Notes: generated from the sequence alone by a model not told the origin. DNA of 13,614 nt from Baffinella frigidus (GCA_026770585.1 MU646355.1:69619-83232); one strand, 5' to 3'; positions 6,963 to 13,164 are shown, counted from the first letter of the stretch. Program-made: numbers and translations.

Positions 6963-7063
6963 TCCCTTAAGCGGCCAGTAGGTTCATACGCCCTACCGTA
7001 GGGCCCTACGACCTGCCTAGGACCTGGCGTGGGTCTTTTAAGACCCCCTGGCCACTCAAGAGA
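6963..7063 (+). mobile_element. MITE-A copy 2 (101 bp)
   Basis: Ends TCCCTTAAGCGGCCAG and CTGGCCACTCAAGAGA, with TA at 6961-6962. The core CCTACCGTAGG and GACCTGCCTAGGACCTG match copy 1 in the same orientation. Confidence 0.9.
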
Positions 7064-7089
7064 TGTGTTACGCGGCCGTATATACAGCC

Positions 7090-7149
7090 GCCGTGCACCC
7101 CCACCGAGGATTTGTCAGAGCAGGACCTAGAGAGAGGTCGTGCGCTCTA
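7090..7149. repeat. Dispersed 60-bp repeat, copy 1, interrupted by MITE-B
   Basis: CCGTGCACCCCCACCGAGGA through TCAGAGCAGGACCTAG, ending GCGCTCTA, where MITE-B copy c begins. Copy 2 at 7540-7600 reads GCGCACTCTACACG without an element. Confidence 0.8.
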
Positions 7150-7266
7150 AAGGGGAACCTCGCTCATAAGAAAGCGCACCCCCACTAGGACCACCATAGG
7201 GCCCCAGGCATAGCCCTACTGTAGGGTCCGAGGAGGAGGCGCTTGCTTATGAGCGAGGTACCCCTC
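7150..7266 (-). mobile_element. MITE-B copy c (117 bp, inverted)
   Basis: Ends AAGGGGAACCTCGCTCAT and ATGAGCGAGGTACCCCTC, with TA at 7148-7149 and 7267-7268. The core is the reverse complement of copies a and b (ACCACCATAGGGCCC, CCTACTGTAGG). Its right-hand TA is also the left-hand TA of MITE-A copy 3. Confidence 0.9.
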
Positions 7267-7268
7267 TA

Positions 7269-7369
7269 TCCCTTAAGTGGCGAGGAGGTCTCAAAGGACC
7301 TCCTACAGGTCCCAGGCAGGTCCTAGGGCCCTACAGTAGGGTGTATGAGACTACTCGCCACTTAATGGA
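7269..7369 (-). mobile_element. MITE-A copy 3 (101 bp, inverted)
   Basis: Ends TCCCTTAAGTGGCGAG and CTCGCCACTTAATGGA, TA on both sides (7267-7268, 7370-7371). The core CAGGCAGGTCCTAGGGCCCT and CCTACAGTAGG is in reverse orientation. A related junction at 7447-7460 joins the MITE-B end directly to TAGATTGATCACACC, close to what this site would be without the element. Confidence 0.9.
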
Positions 7370-7371
7370 TA

Positions 7372-7396
7372 GATCACACCGCACTGCCCCAGTGGT
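7372..7396. repeat. GATCACACCGCACTGCCCCA module, copy 1 (short)
   Basis: GATCACACCGCACTGCCCCA plus GTGGT, then cut off by the half MITE-B. Longer copies lie at 7457-7535 and 7672-7748. Confidence 0.8.
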
Positions 7397-7448
7397 GCTA
7401 CTGTAGGGTCCTAGGACAAGGCGCTTTCTTATGATCGAGGTACCCCTC
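7397..7448 (-). mobile_element. MITE-B copy d, right half only
   Basis: From GCTACTGTAGGGTCCTAGGA to GAGGTACCCCTC, with TA at 7449-7450: the distal half of copy c's arrangement. The left half is missing, and the break falls at the central palindrome. Confidence 0.8.
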
Positions 7449-7456
7449 TATAGATT

Positions 7457-7535
7457 GATCACACCGCACTGCCCCAGTGGTACTGGGAGAGATCGCAGTC
7501 GAGGGCGAGTAACGAGTAGCTCGCGTAACCCCCCT
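7457..7535. repeat. GATCACACCGCACTGCCCCA module, copy 2
   Basis: About 79 bp running on through TACTGGGAGAGATCGCAG and GAGTAACGAGTAGCTCGCGT; near-identical to 7672-7748. Confidence 0.85.
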
Positions 7536-7539
7536 GGAG

Positions 7540-7600
7540 CCGTGCACCTCCACCGATGACTTGCCAGAGCAGGACCTAGGAAGAGATACTGCGCACTCTA
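7540..7600. repeat. Dispersed 60-bp repeat, copy 2
   Basis: CCGTGCACCTCCACCGATGA through CAGAGCAGGACCTAGG to GCACTCTA; the left-flank counterpart of the MITE-B c insertion site at 7149. Confidence 0.8.
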
Positions 7601-7671
7601 CACGTTGTGGGTACCTACCCACCTTAAATGGCCAGGGGGAACTCCGACGTAGTTGGGAACTCCGACGTTTT

Positions 7672-7748
7672 GATCACACCGCACTGCCCCAGTGGTACTG
7701 GGAGAGATCGCAGTTGGGCGCGAGTAACGAGTAGCTCGCGTACCCCTG
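7672..7748. repeat. GATCACACCGCACTGCCCCA module, copy 3
   Basis: Same module as 7457-7535. Preceded by two copies of AACTCCGACGT. Confidence 0.85.
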
Positions 7749-7806
7749 GGGGAGAGCGCGATTCTGGGTGGGTGGGTAGCGGGGGGAAGAGGGGGAGGAG
7801 GCGTAT

Positions 7807-7845
7807 GGGCCCGCCTCGGGACGGATGGGCCCGCCTCGGGACGGG
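7807..7845 (-). repeat. 20-bp repeat family, 2 units
   Basis: GGGCCCGCCTCGGGACGGAT and GGGCCCGCCTCGGGACGGGG: two units of the 20-mer family, same orientation as 3923 and 4411. Confidence 0.85.
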
Positions 7846-7900
7846 GCCCCAGCGCCAGACTCACTGAAGACCCCTGAATCGCCGGGGAGGCTCTCAGTGC

Positions 7901-8070
7901 GGGAGTGTTCACGCCGCGATGATCCATCAGAAGCGTGGGGAGGCTGGGGGACCCCGACGTAGTCGCTGAACGCCGCCCCGTGGACTTTGCCTCCAGGGAA
8001 GTGGGAGCGTTCCCGCCGCGACCATTCATCCGTAGCGTGGGGATGCTGGGGAACTCCGATGCAGTCAACT
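7901..8070. repeat. Diverged tandem repeat, about 102-bp period
   Basis: 7901-7968 and 8003-8070 share GGGAGYGTTCMCGCCGCGA, then AGCGTGGGGANGCTGGGG and ACTCCGAYG. It is the left part of a GC-rich minisatellite region that runs to about 8600. Confidence 0.75.
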
Positions 8071-8420
8071 CCGACGTGGTGGGGACCTCCGAAGTAGTCA
8101 CCCAGAGAATCCTCCCGGGTGTGTCCCCGTCTTGACCACGCATCGAAAGCCTCCCCAGCAAGTCGAGTGCTCTCAGGGCTTATGGGATATCTCGCGTCGG
8201 GAGAGGAGGGGGGCAGGGGGAGGGGTTCCCATCTTGACCACCCTCCGAACGCTTCCTCGGCGAGTCGGGGGTGTTGACACTGTTGAGCATTTCTCGGCCA
8301 CCTCGGGTCATCCGCAGAGGAGGGGGGGAGGGGGGAGGGTTCAGCGAGGGAGAGTCCGGACGTGTGGGGAGGGTGGGGAGGTTTGACATAGCGGGGGACT
8401 CTGACAGAATCCTCCCCTCG

Positions 8421-8598
8421 GGGTTGGGTGTTTTCCGCTCTACTAGGGTGCCTCGAATCCGCCCCCTCCCCCCCCCCGCGAACTTGGGTGTTTTCAGCAC
8501 TTCTGGGATACCTCGAATCCTCACCGAACCCTCCCCCGCGGACTTGAGTGTTTTCAGCACTTCTCGGCCACCTCGACTCCGGACAGGAGGGGGGAGGG
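8421..8598. repeat. 60-bp tandem repeat, 3 copies
   Basis: Units at 8421-8480, 8481-8540 and 8541-8598: GGTGTTTTCAGCACTTCTNG, then CCTCGAATCC and a C-rich end. On the minus strand the period is 20 residues and one frame (7674-8948, 424 codons) reads repeated PRSAENTQVRGGG. That frame also crosses the 102-bp repeat and the 20-mer units, and two other frames of the same DNA are open for 187 and 223 codons, so GC-rich repeat structure alone can explain it. Confidence 0.85.
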
Positions 8599-8741
8599 GG
8601 GGCTTGTTTTGCGAGGGCGGTTGTGGAGGTTGAGGAGTGGGGGTATGAGGCGCGACGGAGGTGGGGCGTGTCGGGGCGGGGGGTGGGGGCGAGCGGGTGC
8701 GGGGTTCCCCCTCTCTGAGGGGCCAAGGCTCCTCCCCTCTC

Positions 8742-8870
8742 CAAACGGGGGTGGAGACACGCTGCTTCCGCGGGCGGCGCAGGTCGCTGTGTGGGGGTGA
8801 GGAGGGTGAGTTGGTCAGGTGGCACAACCGGGTGAGGGGTGACGCATCCACTTTTCTCCACCCCCGTTTG
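8742..8870. repeat. Perfect 16-bp inverted repeat
   Basis: CAAACGGGGGTGGAGA at 8742-8757 and its exact complement at 8855-8870, 97 bp apart. Just beyond each arm a loosely similar AGGTCGCYKTGYGGGGG follows (about 8781 and 8897), so part of this may be diverged duplication. Confidence 0.6.
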
Positions 8871-8963
8871 CTGCCATCTTACCTCCGCCGCCGCTATAGG
8901 TCGCCTTGCGGGGGGAAGCGTTGTTTCAAAGCTCAGGCTGAGAGCCACGGTGGGGGTGCAGAC

Positions 8964-9125
8964 ATGGCGGCCGTGTTGGTAATAAAGGTCTCAGGCTCAG
9001 GGCTGTGTACCGCAAACCAGCCAAATCAACCCGGCCTCCTCATTCTGAGGAAACCAGAGCAGCTAGAGTACTTAAGGCGTCCGGAATCTCTTCAAACCTG
9101 GGATGCCAACTTGAGAATAGTCTGA
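8964..9125 (+). CDS. Unrecognised short open frame (53 aa), doubtful
   Basis: ATG at 8964 in a fair start context (CAGACATGGCG, purine at -3 and G at +4). The peptide begins MAAVLVIKVSGSGLC and later reads QLEYLRRPESLQTWDANL before TGA at 9123-9125. Local sequence is less GC-rich than its neighbours and not repetitive. An overlapping frame (9005-9277) continues with SLTVNPTEAEVQYLGSKGVV, so an intron or frameshift could join them. No domain recognised; could be chance. Confidence 0.2.
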   Translation: MAAVLVIKVSGSGLCTANQPNQPGLLILRKPEQLEYLRRPESLQTWDANLRIV

Positions 9126-9402
9126 CTGTCAACCCGACCGAGGCAGAGGTACAGTACCTGGGAAGCAAAGGCGTGGTGAGGATCAAAGGCTACAGTTCCC
9201 GGGGAGCTCTTCCGGTCCGCAAGTTCCGGACGTCCGAAAGACTATCTTGCCCCCGCTTGCCAGAGAAAGGGTCCTAAGGTAGTCCTAGGGTGGGTGTGGG
9301 GGGGGTGGTCAGGGCGTGGTACCTGGGGAGTGAAGGCGTGCGGAAGACTATCGTGGCGCCGCGTGCCGCTCGCGAACGCCCTGAACGCGAACTGCCGTGC
9401 CT
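9126..9402. other. Spacer with a weak internal duplication
   Basis: GTACCTGGGAAGCAAAGGCGTG near 9157 resembles GTACCTGGGGAGTGAAGGCGTG near 9318, and GAAAGACTATC near 9236 resembles GGAAGACTATC near 9341. This suggests a diverged tandem duplication of about 105-160 bp. No other feature seen. Confidence 0.5.
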
Positions 9403-9493
9403 GTTTCGGGTTTCGGGGTTCGGGTTTTGGGATTCGGGATTCGGGTTTCGGGTTTCAGGTTTCGGCGCTCGCGTTTCGCGTTTCGCGTTTCGG
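9403..9493. repeat. Telomere-like TTTCGGG heptads, inverted
   Basis: About thirteen degenerate heptads (TTTCGGG, ATTCGGG, TTTCGCG), G-rich on the top strand, the reverse complement of the CCCGAAA type at 1-112. The repeats produce the PNPETRNPNPE-like text of a minus-strand open frame (9274-10116). Confidence 0.85.
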
Positions 9494-10073
9494 GTCAGTG
9501 ACCCTACTCTGCATATGATGACGAGAGGGTTGGGAGGAACCTCCAGGTGGCTGTAGGCAGCCGAGGCGGGCGGGCCATGCGCGAAAACACCGTTCGTGTT
9601 CTGCCGGGCATCCGCGGAGGCGGGCTGGAGCTGGGCCCCACCCCCCCCCTCCTCCTCCTGCCGCTGCCACGGGTTCGGGGCGGCGGGCGGGGGGAGGGGC
9701 GCGGGGGGGCGTGAGTGGGGGGGGGCGGGCTGCACGCCCCACTGCTGCAGCGCTGCAGGAGGCGCCGTGCGCTCAGTAGGGAGGAGGCGGGTAAGGTCCA
9801 GCGGCGGGGTTTTGGCCCACGGGGCGGGCTTTGCCGGAGGGGGGGAGGGCTGCGCCTCGGTGGGAGGTTGGCGTTCGGGAGAAGGGGTTGTGGAGGCCCG
9901 GGGGGTGTTCGGGCAGGTGCGAGGGACGAGGCGCGGGGGCGGCTTGGGATGGCTCCAGGTTGCGCTTGCTTGCTGGTGAGCGCGGAGAGGGGGTGATGGG
10001 CATTCGTTCTGCTCCGCGACAAGCCTGCATACCGCATAGATGCGTGAGTCTGGAGCTGGGGTATGCCTCGGTG
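9494..10073. other. Very GC-rich spacer, no supported gene
   Basis: Long G and C runs leave several frames open on both strands (including 280 and 177 codons on the minus strand), all proline/arginine/glycine-rich and mutually overlapping. Nothing distinguishes one as real. Confidence 0.5.
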
Positions 10074-10350
10074 TCAAAAAGAATGGGCCCTCATGCAGTG
10101 CTTGAGTTCTCTGCAATGCACTCGAAAGGAAGGAATGAGATTTGCCCGCCGCGTTCGCTCACCTTTGGAGCTGTAGGATGTCGAGCGCCATCGAGTCAAG
10201 CAGACCCACCATCCTACACAGCATCCAATCCACCTGCAGGTGCCAAGCTGTTCAGCGCAAGGGAACCGCGCCCTCCCTGGATCCAGCATGCCTCTTCCTG
10301 CTGAAAGCAAGAAATTCGCCTCTGCTCACCTCTTCCTCTTCCCCCTCCAT
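10074..10350 (-). CDS. Small three-exon gene, unknown function (42 aa)
   Basis: Proposed exons: 10350-10330, 10233-10163 and 10110-10074, totalling 129 nt (42 codons plus TGA). The ATG has A at -3 and G at +4. Both donors are GTGAGC (after GAG and after CAAAG); acceptors are CACCTGCAG and GCATTGCAG. Introns are 96 and 52 nt, and the first carries CTGAAC about 18 nt before its acceptor. The joined frame stays open: MEGEEEEVDWMLCRMVGLL, then LDSMALDILQLQRELKHCM, then RAHSF. After an acidic start it is an amphipathic, leucine-rich helix, more protein-like than anything else nearby. Without splicing the ATG frame hits TGA after 32 codons. No family recognised. It may be a short helical subunit or the start of a gene with other splicing. 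Confidence 0.45.
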
Positions 10351-10503
10351 GATGCTCGTCGGTACCGCCGGAGCCAAAATCAAATTTCTTTGCGGCTAGC
10401 GAATTGACCAGTTTGACAGGATAAAAAAAACAGGTTATCTAGGACCGATTCTAGGTTATGAAATGATAAAAAAGGCGCCCGGATAATAGAATCATTTTCT
10501 TCT

Positions 10504-10560
10504 CGTGAAGGTATTCACCGTTGCCCTAAATGTGTCTCTTCCCTCACCATCCACCCTATT
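10504..10560. repeat. Direct repeat (CCCTCACCATCCACCCTATT), copy 1
   Basis: GTGAAGGTATTCACCGTTGC through TCTTCCCTCACCATCCACCC; related copies at 10804-10830 (3' part only) and 11043-11089. Confidence 0.8.
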
Positions 10561-10573
10561 AACATCTTCTCCT

Positions 10574-10803
10574 TGTTCATCAGGGTCACAGAAAGTTAGT
10601 TTCGCAACCGTCGAGCTCTGGACGCTTCGCTGGGCCCTGAAGCGGCTCAAATCGCCTCTACGCTCCAAAAAAGTCTAAAAAGGGGGTACGAAATAAAAAA
10701 AGGGGGTGCGGTACGAGCTCGTAGAGGCGATTTGATCCGCTTCAGGTCCAAAAACAGGTTTCAGGGCTGGACGCTTCCGTAACGAAAGTGACCCTGATGA
10801 ACA
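10574..10803. mobile_element. 230-bp inverted-repeat element
   Basis: Ends TGTTCATCAGGGTCAC and GTGACCCTGATGAACA are perfect complements. A second strong stem pairs CCTGAAGCGGCTCAAATCGC with its near-complement at 10725-10744, continuing into CTCTACG. The loop holds a direct repeat AAAAAGGGGGTRCG. Flanks share AACATCT (left 10561, right 10800), so either that is a target duplication inside the apparent ends or the ends are longer. It sits between copies of the CCCTCACCATCC repeat. Confidence 0.75.
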
Positions 10804-10830
10804 TCTCTTCCCTCACCATCCACCCTATTT
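10804..10830. repeat. Direct repeat (CCCTCACCATCCACCCTATT), copy 2
   Basis: 3' part of the repeat at 10504, directly abutting the right end of the inverted-repeat element. Confidence 0.8.
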
Positions 10831-11042
10831 ACAGCTTTCTTGCTGCTTGGAGTGGATGGGGCGAGGTCGCACCGGGGGGGCCTGATGTGATCCGAAAGGA
10901 AGCATGGCCTTTCTGCAGGATAAGTTCCGGTGTCTGCCTATGTTGAGAGCTCGAAGAACCTCAAGGAACTGAAGGACGTAGGTCCTGCTTAACCAGCTTC
11001 CTTGAGGGGGAGATAGATGGCGGTGCATTCATTCCCTCCGCA
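10831..11042. other. Possible minus-strand exon, unproven
   Basis: The minus-strand frame 11028-10825 reads SWLSRTYVLQFLEVLRALNI, helical and plausible as protein. A CTTATCCTGCAG acceptor-like site occurs within it. No partner exon or recognised domain, so not called as a gene. Confidence 0.2.
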
Positions 11043-11089
11043 TGAAGATATTCACCGTGGCCCTCTTCTCTCACCATCCACCCCATTTA
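11043..11089. repeat. Direct repeat (CCCTCACCATCCACCCTATT), copy 3
   Basis: TGAAGATATTCACCGTGGCC then CTCACCATCCACCCCATT, lacking about 10 bp relative to the copy at 10504. Confidence 0.8.
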
Positions 11090-11570
11090 AATTTGCTCCG
11101 CCCCTAATGCATACGGCTGAAACAAAGTCGCTTTACTAAAACCGTCAAAGCGAAACGGATCAGATCCGAAAACCACACAACCTGCTTCAGATCCTTGTAG
11201 TACCAAAAACCCCTTAAGGGGTCTTAGAATGTGGTCATGCTGGTCTTGTAATCAATAAGTTCTCTCTAGCTTCAGTCTCTTTTGGCGATTCTGACGCGGG
11301 TCCCTTCAAACCAAGAACTAGGTCTATCTCAGCCTATTTGGTCTCGCCGAATTGGTGAGACCAGGCTCTTTCCCGCTCCAAAGTTAACGGCTTTGTATCT
11401 CAGCCCCAAAGCATCATGCAAAAAGGGTTCACGCGTGGGCAACTTTCGCCCCCTAAAACGATTTAAAAACGAATTCAGTCTTTTAAAGAACTATTTTTTC
11501 TTTACAAATTTCGTACCGAGTCGCGTCCAAAGAAGGGGCTGACGCGTGAAGACTTGTGTCGTTAGGCAGG
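11090..11570. other. Non-repetitive stretch, no supported gene
   Basis: Two short dyads are visible: ACCCCTTAAGGGGT (11209-11222, perfect) and GGTCTCGCCGAATTGGTGAG with ACC (11340-11362, one mismatch). A plus-strand frame (11282-11542) has no ATG start, since it opens on TTG, and no domain I recognise. Confidence 0.5.
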
Positions 11571-11710
11571 CAGTCCCGCGGAGGGCCTATCAGTCTCGAG
11601 GCGGGCCTATCAGTCCCGAGGCGGGCCTATCAGTCCCGAGGCGGGCCTATCAGTCCCGAGGCGGTCCTATCAGTCTCGAGGCGGGCCTATCAATCCCGAG
11701 GCGGGCCTAT
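11571..11710 (+). repeat. 20-bp tandem array, exactly 7 units
   Basis: CAGTCCCGAGGCGGGCCTAT repeated seven times with no length change (140 bp) and only a few substitutions. It is the reverse complement of the 20-mer at 3923, 4411 and 7807. Three units make 20 codons, so any frame gives a 20-residue repeat (RRAYQSRGGPISPEAGLSV); I take that as an artefact. Confidence 0.95.
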
Positions 11711-11775
11711 CTCAGGCTAGCGAGGTCCTCGTGCGCGAAGGCGAGTGCGTCCCTTGCTGTCTCATCTGAAGGGCC
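11707..11775 (-). pseudogene. TPR-like exon fragment T0
   Basis: The minus-strand frame reads PSDETARDALAFAHEDLASL then R and TAG (11709-11707). It matches the second half of copy T1 (PSDATARDALAYAREDL) nearly residue for residue. The first helix (GAVQSFEALLLA) is absent, with unrelated sequence there. The 290-bp CT/CG tract lies between it and T1, and its stop codon overlaps the last base pairs of the 20-bp array. Confidence 0.5.
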
Positions 11776-11845
11776 AGATGACTGGACCCCGTACCAACTC
11801 AACATGCGCTGCATGGTACAGCTGTATTGGATACCTCCGTACCAC

Positions 11846-11877
<32 letters not shown>

Positions 11878-12130
11878 CTCTCTCGCGCGCGCTGCCTCTC
11901 TCTCTTGCGCGCGCGCTCTCTCTCCTTCTCTCGCTCTCGCTCTCGCTCTCTCGCTCTCTCGCTCTCGCGCGCGCTCTCTCTCTCTCTCTCTCTCGCTCTC
12001 TCTCTCTCTCGCGCGCTCTCGCGCTCTCTCTCTCTCTCTCGCGCGCTCTCTCTCTCTCTCGCGCGCGCGCTCTCGCTCTCGCTCTCTTTCTCTCGCGCGC
12101 GCGCGCGCTCTCTCTCTCTCGCTCACTCTC
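11846..12130. repeat. CT/CG microsatellite, about 285 bp
   Basis: Runs of (CT)n mixed with (CG)n up to 14 bp (for example about 12094-12109), plus a short (CA)n. The alternating CG parts could form Z-DNA and the CT strand could form triplexes. Arg/Ser/Leu/Glu-rich frames here are artefacts. Confidence 0.95.
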
Positions 12131-12134
12131 GCGT

Positions 12135-12242
12135 TCACGCGAGGTTATCACTGAGGTCCTCGCGCGCGTACGCGAGAGCGTCGCGGGCAGTCGCGTCTGA
12201 CGGATCGGCGAGCAGTAGCGCCTCGAAGCTCTGCACCGCGCC
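12135..12242 (-). CDS. Partial gene: terminal exon T1, one TPR-like unit
   Basis: After CTCGCGCTTCCGCAG (acceptor, ending at 12243) the frame reads GAVQSFEALLLADPSDATAR then DALAYAREDLSDNLA and TGA at 12137-12135: 35 residues, almost one TPR unit (34 residues). The spacing of F/A/L, then P after the first helix, then A and L in the second helix fits a tetratricopeptide repeat: two antiparallel helices, usually for protein-protein binding. It is the most complete of five copies (T0-T4) on this strand. Four carry the acceptor and GGCGCNGTGC start in the same phase. Upstream TPR exons are not visible, so it may be the live 3' end of a gene or one of several relics. Confidence 0.45.
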   Translation of the reverse strand, partial: GAVQSFEALLLADPSDATARDALAYAREDLSDNLA

Positions 12243-12323
12243 CTGCGGAAGCGCGAGACCGTTATTAATTCCAACTTCCGCCCGTAGGGTGGGTGGACGT
12301 TCTAATTCCGGCGGCAACCTAAT

Positions 12324-12362
12324 CCCGGCGAGTAGTAGCGCCTCGAAACTTGGCACGGCGCC
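12324..12362 (-). pseudogene. TPR-like terminal-exon copy T2 (truncated)
   Basis: After GTGCGTTGGCAG the frame reads GAVPSFEALLLAG (13 residues) and then leaves the homology, running on without a stop into T1's own acceptor and exon. The second TPR helix is missing, so this copy is broken. Confidence 0.5.
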
Positions 12363-12387
12363 CTGCCAACGCACTCGAGAGGTTTGT

Positions 12388-12573
12388 TCATAGGAGATAG
12401 GGTGCAGGTTTAGAAGAGGCGTTCGGGTTTTGGGCAGCCACCACGGCGCGCTGCAAACGCGCGAGAGAGGTATCTGATGGGTCGGCGAGCTCGCCATTTC
12501 TACAATAGGCAATACAGCAGGGTGTATCTGATGGGTCGGCGAGCAGGAGCGCCTCGAAGCTCTGCACGGCGCC
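12388..12573 (-). pseudogene. TPR-like terminal-exon copy T3 with altered tail
   Basis: After GCGCTTCCGCAG the frame reads GAVQSFEALLLADPSDT, then PCCIAYCRNGE, then a second LADPSDT followed by SLARLQRAVVAAQNPN, ending at TGA (12390-12388): 61 residues. The repeated LADPSDT comes from a 20-bp direct repeat of GTATCTGATGGGTCGGCGAG. RLQRAVVAAQNPN resembles a further TPR helix and recurs upstream of T4 as RLAVVAALHPN, so each unit may carry two helices. It is open and possibly expressed, but it departs from T1. Confidence 0.45.
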
Positions 12574-12639
12574 CTGCGGAAGCGCAAGACCGTTATTAAT
12601 TCCAACGCGGCCGCAGGGTGGACTAATTCTGGCATCGAC

Positions 12640-12765
12640 CTAATTCAGAACTACTTCCGACGTCGACCTTATTCCGGCATTCCGTGGGATTCGACGGTAG
12701 GCAATACAGTAGGGAGCATCGGATGGATCGGTGAGCAGTAGCGCCTCGAAACTTTGCACGGCGCC
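12640..12765 (-). pseudogene. TPR-like terminal-exon copy T4
   Basis: After CGCGCTTCCTCAG the frame reads GAVQSFEALLLTDPSDAPYC, then IAYRRIPRNAG, ending at TAG (12642-12640): 41 residues. The first helix is conserved; the second is replaced by text shared with T3 (PYCIAYRR against PCCIAYCR). The stretch before its acceptor (ATGAACAAATCCCTCGCGCG) matches the stretch before T2, so copying included intron sequence. Confidence 0.45.
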
Positions 12766-12870
12766 CTGAGGAAGCGCGCGAGGGATTTGTTCATACGGGG
12801 TTGAAGTACCGGTTGAGAACAGGGTTTAGGGGTTTGGGTGTAGGGCAGCCACCACGGCGAGCCTGGAGAT

Positions 12871-13164
12871 TTAATATATATTGATAAAATCGATGAAAAT
12901 GGTAATCCTGTCAAGAAAACTATAATTTATGGGGACAACGCCCGCGCGAGGGGTTGGTTCATCCACTAGCAACCCGCTGCAGCTTATATCCAGATTGGAT
13001 ACTGTAGTAATTTTCAGATAAACCGAAGAAATCTCTTCGGTATCTCCCGTCAGCAATTCGAGGTCCCTAGTGTTTCCTACTGTAGGGTCATAGGAAAGAT
13101 CGTTTTTCCAATAAAATACCCGAATCCTTGCGAGTACCCGGTATAAGCTGCTACGGGTTGCTGG
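12871..13164 (-). CDS. AT-rich open frame, 97 codons, unknown
   Basis: Open from after TGA (13167-13165) to TAA (12873-12871), without an early ATG. Peptide pieces read SSLYRVLARIRVFYWKNDLS, LLTGDTEEISSVYLKITTVS and YSFLDRITIFIDFINIY, with a natural-looking residue mix. Base composition is much more AT-rich than the flanks. CAG at about 13160-13162 could be an acceptor, making this an exon. Two cautions: CCTACTGTAGG (13076-13086), the MITE palindrome, lies inside; and the opposite strand also reads well (GDLIYIDKIDENGNPVKKTI, about 12862-12922), so only one can be right. No family recognised. Confidence 0.3.
   Translation of the reverse strand, partial: PATRSSLYRVLARIRVFYWKNDLSYDPTVGNTRDLELLTGDTEEISSVYLKITTVSNLDISCSGLLVDEPTPRAGVVPINYSFLDRITIFIDFINIY

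Noticed and set aside
7674-8948. 424-codon minus-strand open frame as a protein gene
   Set aside because: It crosses three unrelated minisatellites and a copy of the 20-bp family, is proline/arginine/serine-rich, and competes with other long open frames in the same GC-rich DNA. No domain, intron or start signal supports it.
9274-10116. 280-codon minus-strand proline-rich open frame
   Set aside because: Its C-terminal part is simply translated TTTCGGG heptads. The rest lies in very GC-rich sequence where several frames are open, and its beginning overlaps exon 3 of the better-supported small gene in another frame.
11546-12393. Arg/Ser/Leu-rich and Arg/Glu-rich open frames across the CT/CG tract
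   Set aside because: Direct translation of microsatellite and 20-bp repeat DNA; open in several frames on both strands.
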